DNA of 64,000 bases from CAXMMR01 sp963692975 (GCA_963692975.2 CAXMMR010000010.1:1-64000), one strand, 5' to 3'. Shown: positions 51,093-62,075, counted from the stretch's first letter. Numbers and translations: made by a program. Notes: generated by a model not told the origin, from the sequence alone.

Positions 51093-51997
51093 CAGAAGTA
51101 ACCCTCCTGCTTCTTCTTCTCCATGCTCGCGCTCGCGTCGTGGTCGATCGCGCGGCCCTGGCGCTCGGAGGTGGTGGTCAGCAGCATCTCCTGGATGATT
51201 GCCGGCAGGGTGGCGGCCGCGCTCTCGACGGCGCCGGTGAGCGGGTAGTCGCCGAGTGTGCGGAAGCGCACCGAGCGGCGCTGCGGCACGACGCCCGCAG
51301 GGATGCGCATGCGCTCGTCGTCGACCATGATGGTCAGGCCGTTATGCTCGACGACCGGCCGCTCGGCGGCAAAGTACAACGAGACGATCGGGATTTGCGC
51401 CAGGCTGATGTACTGCCAGACGTCGAGCTCGGTCCAGTTCGATAGCGGAAAGACGCGGAGGCTCTCGCCGGGCGCGTGGCGGGTGTTGAACAGGTGCCAC
51501 AGCTCGGGGCGCTGGCGCTTGGGGTCCCAGCGGTGCTGGCGCGAGCGGAATGAAACGATGCGCTCCTTGGCGCGGCTCTTCTCCTCGTCGCGACGCGCGC
51601 CGCCGAACGCGGCGTCAAAGCCGTGTTTGTCGAGCGCCTGTTTCAGCGCCGCGGTCTTCATGATGTCGGTGAAGGCCGGATGGTCGAACGGGTTGATGCC
51701 GGCGGCGATGCCGTCCTCGTTGCGATGCTCGATGAAGTCGAGGCCGAGCTCGGCGACGGTGCGGTCGCGAAAGGCGATCATCTCGCGGAACTTCCACCCG
51801 GTGTTGACGTGCAGCAGCGGGAAGGGCAGTCGGCCGGGGGCGAAGGCCTTCAGCGCCAGGCGCAGCATCACCGCGCTGTCCTTGCCGACCGAGTAGAGCA
51901 TCACCGGGCGCTCGGCCTCGGCGACGACCTCGCGCATGATCTGGATGCTCTCGGCTTCCAGGCGCTGCAAGTGGCTGAGGGGGTCGGCAGAGGTCAT
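51092..51997 (-). CDS. cysD: Sulfate adenylyltransferase subunit 2
   Basis: A 301-residue catalytic subunit of ATP sulfurylase. It has the PP-loop-like VMLYSVGKDSAVMLRLALKA (about residue 34), HVNTGWKFREMIAFRDRTVA (about 64), FGGARRDEEKSRAKERIVSF (about 131) and SNWTELDVWQYISLAQIPIV (about 187). It ends with the usual ERQGRAIDHDASASMEKKKQ and EGYF. First gene of cysD-cysNC-cysQ; repeat B7 lies just upstream. Confidence 0.96.
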   Translation of the reverse strand: MTSADPLSHLQRLEAESIQIMREVVAEAERPVMLYSVGKDSAVMLRLALKAFAPGRLPFPLLHVNTGWKFREMIAFRDRTVAELGLDFIEHRNEDGIAAGINPFDHPAFTDIMKTAALKQALDKHGFDAAFGGARRDEEKSRAKERIVSFRSRQHRWDPKRQRPELWHLFNTRHAPGESLRVFPLSNWTELDVWQYISLAQIPIVSLYFAAERPVVEHNGLTIMVDDERMRIPAGVVPQRRSVRFRTLGDYPLTGAVESAAATLPAIIQEMLLTTTSERQGRAIDHDASASMEKKKQEGYF

Positions 51998-52014
51998 CAG
52001 TCGAGGTCCAGTCG

Positions 52015-52220
52015 AAGGAAGGCCAGGAGCTTCGCCCCTGGACCCGATTAAAGGCGACGCCTTTAAAATCCATTCCTTATCTATGATCCCACCGCAAGCT
52101 CGGTGGCGTGGGAAGCAGGATTGACTGGCTTCGCCAAGCCAGGAAGACGGTCTCTAGGCTCCAAACGGATGGGGTCTGGGGCCGCGGGCCCCAGCGGGTC
52201 CAGGGCAGAGCCCTGGCCTT
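52015..52220. repeat. Family B element, copy B7 (forward orientation)
   Basis: A CCAGGAGC/GCCCCTGG hairpin (one mismatch), AAAGGC/GCCTTT, a spacer with TGGCTTCGCCAAGCCAGG, then TGGGGCC/GGCCCCA and CCAGGGC/GCCCTGG. It lies between the small acidic-protein gene and cysD on the minus strand. Confidence 0.9.
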
Positions 52221-52231
52221 GCATCCTGACG

Positions 52232-52576
52232 TTAATCCATATCGTCCGCGCCGCTGCCCGAGCCGGTGATGCCGGAGCGGGATGGGGCGTCGGCGTGCGG
52301 CTGAACCTGGGTCGACATCAGGGCGAGCTCCTGGTCGACGTCGTCCGAGCCGGGCTCCTCCGGCTCGCCCTTCGTGCTCGGATCGGCGCCGGATTGCTGC
52401 AGCAGGTCGGCGACTGCATCGGGGTCGGCGTGCTGGGCCTGCGCGAGCAGCAGGTCGGCCCGGTCGGTGTCGCCGGCCTCGCGAGCCCGCAGGGCGGCGT
52501 CGGCGAGGGCGCGCGCCTCGCCGTGCTTGCTGCGCGGGCCTTCGTCGCCGGCGGGATTGTCCATCAGGTCCGACAT
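52232..52576 (-). CDS. Hypothetical small acidic protein
   Basis: A 114-residue protein without membrane segments. It has an alanine-rich helical middle (GEARALADAALRAREAGDTD and RADLLLAQAQHADPDAVADL, residues about 20-60), reminiscent of a TPR-like helix pair. An acidic, probably disordered tail (EPEEPGSDDVDQEL, then ADDMD) follows. I do not recognise a family. It lies 102 bases downstream of the DEAD-box helicase on the same strand and could be in its transcript. ATG 52576 starts MSDLMDNPAGDEG. Confidence 0.6.
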   Translation of the reverse strand: MSDLMDNPAGDEGPRSKHGEARALADAALRAREAGDTDRADLLLAQAQHADPDAVADLLQQSGADPSTKGEPEEPGSDDVDQELALMSTQVQPHADAPSRSGITGSGSGADDMD

Positions 52577-52634
52577 TGTGTGCCCTTTACATCTATCGGG
52601 GCAGAACAAGCGGCGGGCGGGCGGGTTGCCGGCG

Positions 52635-52677
52635 CGCCGTGTCGGGCGCGGTGTCGGGCGCCGTGTCGGGCGCCGTG

Positions 52678-52682
<5 letters not shown>
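52635..52682. repeat. Four-copy 12-bp tandem repeat at the helicase 3' end
   Basis: Units of CGCCGTGTCGGG begin at 52635, 52647, 52659 and 52671, with one or two changes. The helicase stop codon (TGA on the minus strand, 52680-52678) lies in the fourth unit, where CGA of the other units is TGA. Confidence 0.8.
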
Positions 52683-53976
<1,294 letters not shown>

Positions 53977-54296
53977 AACGGGGAGATCGCGCCTCCTGGC
54001 GCGTCAGCGTGCGCCGCAGGGCGCAGGGTCGTGCAGGGAGCGTGACGGTGGCAGGTCGCACCCGGCGCGGGCCGTCCGAACGTCCGCCCTTGCGGCAGCC
54101 CTCGGCTTGCGCAAGCAGATGACCGGTTCGGCCGCGCCGGGCAAGCGCTGGTTACGCATGGTTGCTGCGCTGCAGCGAAATCGGGCGGGACTGATGCCGG
54201 TCGGCCACGTGCGGCCAGGCGGGCGAGAAATCTGCGGCTGCTGCAACCGCTCCGTGTCCGCATCGTTTCGCCGATGTTCACTTACGGAGGGCAACG
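53977..54296. other. Divergent intergenic region, no gene seen
   Basis: 320 bases between the helicase gene and the DUF2945 gene. Short frames here have no recognisable protein features. It contains a 12-base palindrome GCTTGCGCAAGC at 54105-54116 and, just before the DUF2945 start, ACGGAGGG as a ribosome-binding site. Promoters for both flanking genes should lie here, but none is clear. Confidence 0.5.
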
Positions 54297-54506
54297 ATGG
54301 CGAAGCTGCCGAAGCAGGGCGATGCGGTCACCTGGGACACGTCACAGGGCAAGACGCACGGCACCGTCGAGAAGGTGGTCACCTCGACGACGAAGGTGAA
54401 GGGACACACCGCCAAGGCCAGCAAGGACGACCCTCAGGTGCTGGTGAAGAGCGGCAAGTCGGGCAAAAAGGCGGTGCACAAGCCGGCGGAGCTGAAGAAG
54501 GGCTGA
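54297..54506 (+). CDS. DUF2945 (hypervirulence-associated TUDOR-like) small protein
   Basis: A 69-residue basic protein: KLPKQGDAVTWDTSQGKTHG (residues 3-22) followed by TVEKVVTSTTKVKGHTAKAS and QVLVKSGKSGKKAVHKPAEL. This is the typical complete DUF2945 layout, a small SH3/TUDOR-like fold found in many bacteria and fungi. Its role is unknown. GGAGGG lies 7-8 bases before the ATG. It converges on the response-regulator gene, with 5 bases between the stops. Confidence 0.88.
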   Translation: MAKLPKQGDAVTWDTSQGKTHGTVEKVVTSTTKVKGHTAKASKDDPQVLVKSGKSGKKAVHKPAELKKG

Positions 54507-54511
54507 CCGCC

Positions 54512-54883
54512 TCAGCGGCGCTGATCGCCACGCGGCGTGACCTTGGAGCGGATCGCCGCGACCAGGCGCGCCGGCAGGAACGGCTTGGCGATGAAGACCT
54601 CGTTGGCCATGAGCAGCCGCTGGTTGGCGGGCAGGCCGCTGATGAAGATGATCGGCAGCTCGGGCTGCAGGGCGCGGGCGGAGAGGGCAACCTCGCGGCC
54701 ACCCTCGCCGTCGCCGAGGTCGAGGTCGGCTACCAGCATTTGCGGCGGAGTGCGATGGGCCAGCCAGTCGGCCGCCTCGTCAGCCGTCCGTGCCTGACCG
54801 ACCTCGAAGCCGGCATCGCGCAGCGACTCCGCCAAAGTCACCAAGACGAGGGCATCGTCGTCCAGCAGCAAGACATCGCACAC
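54512..54883 (-). CDS. Response regulator, single receiver domain
   Basis: A 123-residue CheY-like receiver without an output domain. The acidic pocket LLLDDDALV (residues 5-13), phospho-acceptor aspartate in MLVADLDLGDGEGG (about residue 53), Ser in IIFISGLPANQ (about 80) and lysine in FIAKPFLPA (about 98) are present. It lies 107 bases downstream of the histidine kinase gene on the same strand and is its likely partner. Confidence 0.92.
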   Translation of the reverse strand: MCDVLLLDDDALVLVTLAESLRDAGFEVGQARTADEAADWLAHRTPPQMLVADLDLGDGEGGREVALSARALQPELPIIFISGLPANQRLLMANEVFIAKPFLPARLVAAIRSKVTPRGDQRR

Positions 54884-54990
54884 CAGATGACGCTCCGAGG
54901 ATCAGCGCACTCAGCGCTGGGGAGGCAGGCGGAGTTCCACGCGGCTGACCGGGGCGGGCCGGGGCGGACGGGACGCCGAGCGAAAGGACG

Positions 54991-56538
54991 CTAGGTGGCG
55001 AAGCGCCGTGTGGCCGGCAGCTTGGCGACGAAGGCGGTGCCGGTCGCTTGGCGATCAATCGTCAGCCCGGCGCCGTCGCCGCGCAGCAGCCCGTTGATCA
55101 ACCGCATGCCGAGGCCGCGGCTCTGCGCCGGGTTGAAGTCCGCCGGCAACCCGAGGCCGTCATCGGCAACGGTCAGTACGGCGCGGCCGCCCGGCGGCTG
55201 GCGGAAGCTGACCCGGATTTTCCCGGCGCCGTATTTCAGCGCGTTCGTGACGAGCTCGGTCAGCACCAGGCCCAGCGCCGGCAGCTCGCCGGCCGGCCAG
55301 GCGACGTCGTCCGCCTCGATGACGATGTCGCGACCATCCAGCGTCGAGGCCATGCCGTCGCCGAGGTCGGCGACCAGGCCGTCGAGGTAGGGGGCGACGT
55401 CCAGGGTCAGCGCCGAGCCGGTGGTGTAGAGCCGGTCGTGGATGGCGGCGATGGTGCGCACCCGCGCCGCACTCTCCATCAGCTGCTCGGCCGCCTGCTC
55501 GTTGTCCGAGGCCCGGCTCTGCAGGGACAGCAGGTTCTGCACCAGCTGCAGGCTGTTCTTCACCCGGTGATGGACCTCCAGCATCAGCAGGTCCTTGGCC
55601 TGGGTCGCGGCGACTCGATCGGTGATGTCGTGCGAGATGGCCAGCACGTCGTCGCTGTTCTCGAGCGGGGTGATCTGCACCTCCCACCAGCGGGTGACGC
55701 CGTTCACCGGGGCGACGGCATCAAAGCGGGCCGTCTCACCGGCGCGGGCGCGGGCGAGGCCCGTCTCGACGAGCGGCCGCTGATCGTCCGGCCACAGGTC
55801 CGTCCAGATCCGCCCGACCAACTCGTCGGGGCGCTGGAAGCCGAGCAGGCAGGCGCCGCTCAGGTTGATGCGGGACAGCCGACCGGCGGCGTCCACGACC
55901 TTGACGCAGTTCGGGCTGGCGCTCAGCAGGCCCTCGACGAAGTTCTGGCTGCGTTGCAGCTCCTCGAGGCGGCTCAGCTTGGCGATGGCGTGCGAGAGCG
56001 TGCCGGCGAGACCCTGCAGGAAGGCGGTGTCGTCGGCCGAGAAGTCGCCGGAGCGAGCGCTGTCCACCTCCAGCACGCCATACGGGCCGTTCGGCGTCTG
56101 GATCAGCACGTTGAAGGCGCGCGTAATGCCGTGCTGGCGCAGCAGCTCGGGCGTCTTAAAGCGCTGCTCGCCGTCGAGGTCGTTGGACAGCACGGGCTCG
56201 CCGGTGCGCAAGGCGTGGCCGGCGGCGCTGCCGCCGTCGGCGGGCAGGCGGGCGTGGCCGACGACGCCAGGATGCCAGCCGATGCCGGCGCGCATCAGGA
56301 AGCAGTCCGGCTCGGGCAGGTACTCCAGCACCTTGGCGAAGCGGCAGCCGACGCCCTCCGCGGCAACGGCGCAGGCGCGGTCGAGCACGGGCAGCAGCGC
56401 GTCGCTTTGCAGGCTGAAATTGGCCAGGGCGGCGCCGAGCGCCTGCTGGCGAAGACGCAGCGTCAGCTCAGCGTTCGCCTGCTCTAGCAACGTCGTCGCT
56501 GGCACCGCCCGATCCTCTTGGACATGCAAGGCTCGCAT
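54991..56538 (-). CDS. Sensor histidine kinase with GAF and PAS domains (HisKA_2/HWE-type)
   Basis: A 515-residue soluble kinase. Residues about 25-190 are a GAF domain (LDRACAVAAEGVGCRFAKVL, then FNVLIQTPNGPYGVLEVDSA). Residues about 205-315 form a PAS domain (SASPNCVKVVDAAGRLSRIN). The phospho-histidine is in LMLEVHHRVKNSLQLVQNLL (about residue 327), typical of HisKA_2. The ATPase domain has the N-box LVLTELVTNALKYG and G-boxes VADDGLGLPADF and SRGLGMRLINGLL. No membrane helix is seen, so it senses an intracellular or light/redox-type signal (inference). ATG 56538; the frame is open upstream only as the shadow of ureD. Confidence 0.91.
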   Translation of the reverse strand: MRALHVQEDRAVPATTLLEQANAELTLRLRQQALGAALANFSLQSDALLPVLDRACAVAAEGVGCRFAKVLEYLPEPDCFLMRAGIGWHPGVVGHARLPADGGSAAGHALRTGEPVLSNDLDGEQRFKTPELLRQHGITRAFNVLIQTPNGPYGVLEVDSARSGDFSADDTAFLQGLAGTLSHAIAKLSRLEELQRSQNFVEGLLSASPNCVKVVDAAGRLSRINLSGACLLGFQRPDELVGRIWTDLWPDDQRPLVETGLARARAGETARFDAVAPVNGVTRWWEVQITPLENSDDVLAISHDITDRVAATQAKDLLMLEVHHRVKNSLQLVQNLLSLQSRASDNEQAAEQLMESAARVRTIAAIHDRLYTTGSALTLDVAPYLDGLVADLGDGMASTLDGRDIVIEADDVAWPAGELPALGLVLTELVTNALKYGAGKIRVSFRQPPGGRAVLTVADDGLGLPADFNPAQSRGLGMRLINGLLRGDGAGLTIDRQATGTAFVAKLPATRRFAT

Positions 56539-56613
56539 AAGGGTATGACGGCCGGGCGGCAAGCAGTGCCGGCTTGCCTCGCCGCGCGCGACGCCGGCGG
56601 CTAAGCCTGAACG

Positions 56614-57435
56614 ATGGCAGGGACGCAAGCACGGCCGGCAGCGCTGCAGCGGGCGGAGGGATCGTTCGCCCTGGCGGTGGCGCGGCGCGACGGCGGCACG
56701 CGGCTGGCGCGGCTTGGCCAGGCCGGCTGCCTGCGGCTGCTGTTTCCCCAGGCTCGCGGGTTCGAGGCGGTGCTGCTCAACACCGCCGGCGGGATCGCTG
56801 CCGGCGACCGTCATCGCGGCGAGATCGAGTGCGGCGCCGGCGCGGCGCTGCTGCTGACCAGCCAGGCGGCGGAGCGCTGCTACCGGGCGCGGGAGGGCGA
56901 GGCGGCGGCCCAGGTCCGGGTCACGGCGCGGCTGGCGGCCGGGGCGCGGCTCGACTGGCTGCCGCAGGAGCTGATCATGTTCGACGGCGCGGCGCTGGAC
57001 CGGAGCCTGCACGTCGACATGGCGAGCGATGCGACGCTGCTCTCGGTTGAGAGCCGCATCCTGGGCCGGCGGCATTCGGGCGAGCGGGTCGAATCGCTGA
57101 ATTTGATCGACCGGCTGTGCATCCGGCGCGATGGGGCCACGCTGCTGGACGACCGGCTGCGGATCGTCGGCGAGGCGGGAGCGTTGCTGGCCGGGCCGGC
57201 GGCGGCGATGGGGGCGATCGCCTCGGCCAGCGTGGTGTTCGTGGCGCCAGCGGCGGCGGCGCGGCTGGACGCTGTGCGGGACGCGCTCGCGGGGGAAGTG
57301 GCGGGTGCGTCGGCCTGGAATGGCATGCTGGTCGCGCGGCTGATCGGCCACGACGCGGCGCGGCACCGCGCGGCGCTGCTGCGCGTGCTCAAGGTGCTGC
57401 GTGACGGCGGGCTGCCGTCGGTCTGGCGGTGTTGA
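56614..57435 (+). CDS. ureD: Urease accessory protein UreD
   Basis: A 273-residue UreD/UreH protein, which with UreF and UreG loads nickel into urease. It has LRLLFPQARGFEAVLLNTAG (about residue 38), GGIAAGDRHRGEIECGAGAA (about 56), LTSQAAERCYRA, LDWLPQELIMFDGAALDRSL (about 109) and the C-terminal NGMLVARLIGHDAARHRAAL. First gene of the urease set. Repeat B8 lies between it and ureA, so the two may be transcribed separately. Confidence 0.94.
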   Translation: MAGTQARPAALQRAEGSFALAVARRDGGTRLARLGQAGCLRLLFPQARGFEAVLLNTAGGIAAGDRHRGEIECGAGAALLLTSQAAERCYRAREGEAAAQVRVTARLAAGARLDWLPQELIMFDGAALDRSLHVDMASDATLLSVESRILGRRHSGERVESLNLIDRLCIRRDGATLLDDRLRIVGEAGALLAGPAAAMGAIASASVVFVAPAAAARLDAVRDALAGEVAGASAWNGMLVARLIGHDAARHRAALLRVLKVLRDGGLPSVWRC

Positions 57436-57437
57436 GC

Positions 57438-57662
57438 GAGGAAGGAAGGCCAGGAGATCTGCTCCTGGACCTCGCTGGGGCCCGCGGCCCCAGACCCCGT
57501 TCATTTGGAGTTTGACCGACCTTTTTCTTGCTTGGCGAAGCTAGTCAATCCTGCCGCCGACGGCACCGAACTCGCCATAAAGCATGAATGACAATTGGAT
57601 TTTAAAGGCTTCGCCTTTAATCGGGTCCAGGGCGGAGTGAGTCAAAGGCTCCCCTGGCCTTG
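57438..57662. repeat. Family B element, copy B8 (reverse orientation)
   Basis: A CCAGGAG/CTCCTGG hairpin, TGGGGCC/GGCCCCA, a spacer with CTTGGCGAAGC, AAAGGC/GCCTTT and a last hairpin whose loop is enlarged (CCAGGG...CCCCTGG). It starts next to the ureD stop and ends about 30 bases before ureA. Confidence 0.9.
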
Positions 57663-57694
57663 CTTTTTCCGTCGCCTGCTGGACCATGCTCGAC

Positions 57695-57997
57695 ATGAAC
57701 CTGACAGCCCGTGAGAAGGACAAGCTGCTGGTCAGCATGGCGGCGGTGGTGGCGCGGCGGCGGCTGGAGCGTGGGGTGCGGCTCAACCACCCCGAGGCGG
57801 TGGCGCTGATCAGCGATTTCGTCGTCGAGGGCGCGCGGGACGGGCGCAGCGTTGCCGAGCTGATGGAGGCGGGCGGGCAGGTGCTGACGCGCGAGCAGGT
57901 CATGCAGGGGGTCGCCGAGATGATCCATGACGTGCAGGTCGAGGCGACGTTCCCAGACGGCACCAAGCTGGTGACGGTGCATGAACCCATACGCTGA
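57695..57997 (+). CDS. ureA: Urease gamma subunit
   Basis: 100 residues, the normal length of the gamma subunit: MNLTAREKDKLLVSMAAVVA, RLERGVRLNHPEAVALISDF, VVEGARDGRSVAELMEAGGQ and EMIHDVQVEATFPDGTKLVT. ATG 57695 is chosen because it gives the family start; an ATG at 57686 adds three residues. It overlaps ureB by 17 bases. Confidence 0.96.
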   Translation: MNLTAREKDKLLVSMAAVVARRRLERGVRLNHPEAVALISDFVVEGARDGRSVAELMEAGGQVLTREQVMQGVAEMIHDVQVEATFPDGTKLVTVHEPIR

Positions 57998-58349
57998 GGT
58001 GCTGACGGCCGGAGCGGTGCCGGGCGAGGTGGTCACTCGGCCGGGCGAGATCGAGCTCAATGCTGGGGCTGACGTGGTTGTGCTGACGGTGGCCAACACC
58101 GGCGACCGGCCGGTGCAGGTCGGCAGCCACTACCATTTCGCCGAGACAAACCCGGCGCTGCGGTTCGACCGGGCGGCGGCGCTTGGGCGGCGGCTGGATG
58201 TGCCGTCCGGCGGGGCGGTTCGGTTCGAGCCGGGGCAGGAGCGCAGCGTGTCGCTGATCCCGATCGGCGGAGCGCGGCAGGTGTTCGGTTTTCGCGGCGC
58301 GGTCATGGGGGCGCTGGATGATGGAGTGGCCGCCGCGGCCGGCCCGTGA
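57981..58349 (+). CDS. ureB: Urease beta subunit
   Basis: 122 residues: GEIELNAGADVVVLTVANTG (about residue 23), DRPVQVGSHYHFAETNPALR (about 43), RLDVPSGGAVRFEPGQERSV (about 71) and PIGGARQVFGFRGAVMG. It is a structural subunit of the (alpha-beta-gamma)3 urease. The short C-terminal tail (DDGVAAAAGP) is variable in the family. It overlaps ureA by 17 bases and ureC by 4 (GTGA). Confidence 0.96.
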   Translation: MNPYAEVLTAGAVPGEVVTRPGEIELNAGADVVVLTVANTGDRPVQVGSHYHFAETNPALRFDRAAALGRRLDVPSGGAVRFEPGQERSVSLIPIGGARQVFGFRGAVMGALDDGVAAAAGP

Positions 58350-60052
58350 GGCTGTCGCGCGCGGAATATGCGGCGAGCTACGGCCCGACGGTGGGCGATC
58401 GGGTGCGGCTCGCCGACACCGCGCTGCTGATCGAGGTCGAGCGCGACCTGACGCTGCCCGGCGAGGAGGCGAAGTTCGGCGGCGGCAAGAGCGTGCGGGA
58501 CGGCATGGCGCAGGGGCGGCTGACCAACGCTCAGGGCGCTGCCGACACGGTGATCACCAATGCGCTGATCCTGGACCATTGGGGGATCGTCAAGGCCGAT
58601 ATCGGGCTGATCGGCGGGCGCATCGCCTGCGTCGGCCGGGCCGGTAATCCGGACACTCAGCCGGGGATCGACATCCCGATCGGGCCGGGGACGGAGATCA
58701 TCGCCGCCGAAGGCCGCATCGTCACTGCCGGTGGGGTCGACGGGCACATCCACTTCATCTGTCCGCAACAGGTCGATGAGGCGCTGGGCTCGGGGATCAC
58801 CACCCTGGTCGGCGGCGGCACCGGGCCGGCGACAGGGACGGCGGCGACCACCTGCACGCCGGGGCCGTGGCATCTCGCCCGCATGTTGGAGGCGGCCGAG
58901 GCGCTGCCGGTCAACCTCGCCTTTGCCGGCAAGGGCAATGCCTCTACGCCGGCGGCGCTGGAGGAGATGCTGCGGGCAGGGGCGAGCTGCCTGAAGCTGC
59001 ATGAGGATTGGGGCTCGACCCCGGCGGCGATCGAATGCTGCCTTGCGGTCGCCGAGCGCCATGACGTGCAGGTGATGATCCACACCGACACGCTCAACGA
59101 GAGCGGCTTCGTCGAGGACACGATCGCGGCGTTCGCCGGGCGGACGATCCACGCCTACCACACCGAGGGCGCCGGCGGCGGCCACGCGCCGGACATCATG
59201 CGCGTCGCCGGCCTGCCATACGTGCTGCCGTCCTCGACCAACCCGACGCGGCCGTATACGCGCAACACCATCGACGAGCATCTCGACATGCTGATGGTGT
59301 GCCATCACCTCGACCGGCGCGTGCCCGAGGACATCGCGTTCGCCGAAAGCCGGATCCGGCGCGAGACGATCGCCGCCGAGGACATCCTGCATGACCTCGG
59401 CGCGCTGTCGATGATCTCGTCGGACAGCCAGGCGATGGGGCGGGTCGGCGAGGTCATCATCCGGACCTGGCAGACGGCGCACAAGATGCGGGTGCAGCGC
59501 GGGCCGCTGGCCGGCGACGAGAACGGCGCCGATAATGCGAGGGTCAAACGCTACGTCGCCAAATACACCATCAACCCGGCGATCGCGCAGGGGCTGGCGC
59601 ATGAGGTGGGGTCGGTGGAGGCGGGCAAGCTGGCCGACCTCGTGGTCTGGACGCCGGCCTTCTTTGGCGTGAAGCCGGACCTGGTGATCAAGGGCGGGGC
59701 GATCGCGCACGCGCTGATGGGCGACCCGAACGCCTCGATCCCGACGCCGCAGCCGGTGCATTACCGGCCGATGTTCGGCGCGCTGGGCGGCGCGTTGGCG
59801 GCGACCTGCATCACCTTTCTCTCGGGCGCGGCGATGGAGGCGGATCTCGGCCGCACGCTCGGGCTGCGGCGGATGCTCTCCCCCGTGCGCAATACCCGCG
59901 GCGGCATCGGCAAGCGCTCGATGGTGCATAACGACGCGCTGCCATTGATCGAGATCGACCCGGAGACCTACGAGGTGCGTGCCGATGGGGTGCTGCTCAC
60001 CTGCGAGCCGGCCGACGTTCTGCCGATGGCGCAGCGGTATTTTTTGTTCTGA
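58346..60052 (+). CDS. ureC: Urease alpha (catalytic) subunit
   Basis: 568 residues starting at a GTG. The nickel site is intact: H134 and H136 in VDGHIHFICPQQ, carbamylated K217 in CLKLHEDWGSTP, the histidines of HTDTLNESGFVEDTIAAFAG and AYHTEGAGGGHAPDIMRV, the active-site flap histidine in VCHHLDRRVPEDIAFAESRI and the aspartate in MISSDSQAMGRVGEV. Residue numbers coincide with the Klebsiella enzyme. It hydrolyses urea to ammonia and carbamate. Repeat B9 follows and separates it from ureE. Confidence 0.97.
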   Translation: MRLSRAEYAASYGPTVGDRVRLADTALLIEVERDLTLPGEEAKFGGGKSVRDGMAQGRLTNAQGAADTVITNALILDHWGIVKADIGLIGGRIACVGRAGNPDTQPGIDIPIGPGTEIIAAEGRIVTAGGVDGHIHFICPQQVDEALGSGITTLVGGGTGPATGTAATTCTPGPWHLARMLEAAEALPVNLAFAGKGNASTPAALEEMLRAGASCLKLHEDWGSTPAAIECCLAVAERHDVQVMIHTDTLNESGFVEDTIAAFAGRTIHAYHTEGAGGGHAPDIMRVAGLPYVLPSSTNPTRPYTRNTIDEHLDMLMVCHHLDRRVPEDIAFAESRIRRETIAAEDILHDLGALSMISSDSQAMGRVGEVIIRTWQTAHKMRVQRGPLAGDENGADNARVKRYVAKYTINPAIAQGLAHEVGSVEAGKLADLVVWTPAFFGVKPDLVIKGGAIAHALMGDPNASIPTPQPVHYRPMFGALGGALAATCITFLSGAAMEADLGRTLGLRRMLSPVRNTRGGIGKRSMVHNDALPLIEIDPETYEVRADGVLLTCEPADVLPMAQRYFLF

Positions 60053-60268
60053 GAGGAAGGCAGGCAAGGCAAGGGGCTTTGCCCCTTGACCCCATCAAAG
60101 GCGAAGCCTTTGAAATCCGTCTGTTGGTTGCGGTTGACACACGAGACTCTTGACGTGGAGGGGCTTTGATGGCTTCGCCAAGCATGGCGACAGGGGATGC
60201 TTGCCGAACGAATGGGGGTCTGGGGCCTAAGGCCCCAGCGGGTCCAGGGCAGAGCCCTGGTCTTCCTT
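60053..60268. repeat. Family B element, copy B9 (forward orientation)
   Basis: AAGGGGC/GCCCCTT and AAAGGC/GCCTTT hairpins, a spacer with ATGGCTTCGCCAAGCATGG, then TGGGGCC/GGCCCCA and CCAGGGC/GCCCTGG, ending TCTTCCTTG directly at the ureE start. It is the one interior copy between co-directional genes with the opposite polarity to the rest. Confidence 0.9.
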
Positions 60269-60269
60269 G

Positions 60270-60776
60270 ATGCGCGCCACCGCTGTTCTACCTGCAGGCG
60301 CCTGGGATCACCGCCGCGAGCTTGACCGTCTGGTTGCCGACCATGACGACCGCCATCGCCGGCGTCTGTTGATGACCACCGAGCGTGGCGCCCGGCTGAT
60401 GCTCGATCTGCGTGAGACGACGCGGCTGCGGGACGGCGACGGGCTGCTGATCGAGGGCACGGACGATGTCGTGCGGGTGGTCGCCGCCCCGGAGGCGCTG
60501 CTGGCGGTGACGGCGCCGCATGAGGCCGCCGTGCTGCTGCGTCTGGCCTGGCACCTGGGCAACCGGCACCTGCCGGCGATGCTGGGCGCCGACCGGCTGC
60601 TGATCCGCGATGACCATGTGATCGCCGACATGCTGCGCGGCCTCGGCGCGACGGTCACCGCGGTCATAGAGCCGTTCGACCCTGAGGGCGGCGCCTATGC
60701 GAGCCAGGCGCTGCAACACCGCGATCATGGGCATGACCATGGGCATGAACACGGGCACGACCATCGGCATGACTGA
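60270..60776 (+). CDS. ureE: Urease accessory protein UreE (nickel chaperone)
   Basis: 168 residues: the N-terminal peptide-binding domain (DDRHRRRLLMTTERGARLML and DGLLIEGTDDVVRVVAAPEA) is followed by the metal-binding domain (AWHLGNRHLPAMLGADRLLI, DHVIADMLRGLGATVTAVIE). A C-terminal histidine-rich tail (HRDHGHDHGHEHGHDHRHD) stores or carries nickel. The start ATG 60270 is immediately at the edge of repeat B9; a TTG directly before it is also in frame. It overlaps ureF by 8 bases. Confidence 0.93.
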   Translation: MRATAVLPAGAWDHRRELDRLVADHDDRHRRRLLMTTERGARLMLDLRETTRLRDGDGLLIEGTDDVVRVVAAPEALLAVTAPHEAAVLLRLAWHLGNRHLPAMLGADRLLIRDDHVIADMLRGLGATVTAVIEPFDPEGGAYASQALQHRDHGHDHGHEHGHDHRHD

Positions 60777-61436
60777 GCCGGCGACGGTGTTGCGGCTGCT
60801 TGCGTGGTGCTCGCCGGCGTTTCCGACCGGAGGTTTTGCCTACAGCCATGGGCTCGAGTGGGCGGTCGAGGCGGGTGATGTTGTCGATCAAGGCGGCGTC
60901 GTCGATTGGCTCAGCGCCCTCGTTACGCATGGCAGCCTGTGGAGTGACTGCGTGTTGCTGCGCCACGCCGTGCGGGGGGCCGGTGACGGGGCGGCACTGG
61001 CGGCGCTGGCCGAGCTTGGCGCGGCGCTGGCATCCTCGCGCGAGCGCTACGAGGAGACGTGCGCGCAGGGTGCTGCCTTTGCTCGTGCGACCGCCGCCTG
61101 GTCGGTGCTGCCGGCGGAGTGGCGGCACCTGGCGGAGGCGGGATGGCCGTTGCCGGTGGTGGCCGGGGCGGCGTTGCGGCTGGCCGGCGTGGCCGAGGAC
61201 GAGGCGTGCCTGGCCTGCCTGCAGGCGGCCTGCGCCAACCTGGTGTCGGCGGCGGTACGGCTGGTGCCGCTCGGCCAGTCCGACGGGCTGCGCGCCTTGG
61301 CGGCGCTGGAGCCGGTGATCGCGGCGGCGGCGGCGCGGAGCGGCTCGGCGGGCCTGGACGAGCTCGGCGGGTGCTGCCTGGCCGCCGACATCGCGGCAAT
61401 GCGCCATGAGACCCAGCAGACGAGGTTGTTCCGGAC

Positions 61437-61440
<4 letters not shown>
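60769..61440 (+). CDS. ureF: Urease accessory protein UreF
   Basis: 223 residues with the conserved start LRLLAWCSPAFPTGGFAYSH and GLEWAVEAGDVVDQGGVVDW. ERYEETCAQGAAFARATAAW lies near residue 110, then NLVSAAVRLVPLGQSDGLRA (about 175) and the C-terminal MRHETQQTRLFRT. It works with UreD and UreG as the activation complex gating nickel delivery. ATG 60769 (MTEPATV...) lies within the ureE stop region; several in-frame ATGs further upstream fall in the ureE His-tail coding region. Confidence 0.93.

Positions 61441-62062
<622 letters not shown>

Positions 62063-62075
<13 letters not shown>

Noticed and set aside
54105..54116. Palindrome GCTTGCGCAAGC as an operator
   Set aside because: It is only 12 bases, GC-rich and not aligned with any promoter I can see, so chance is likely.
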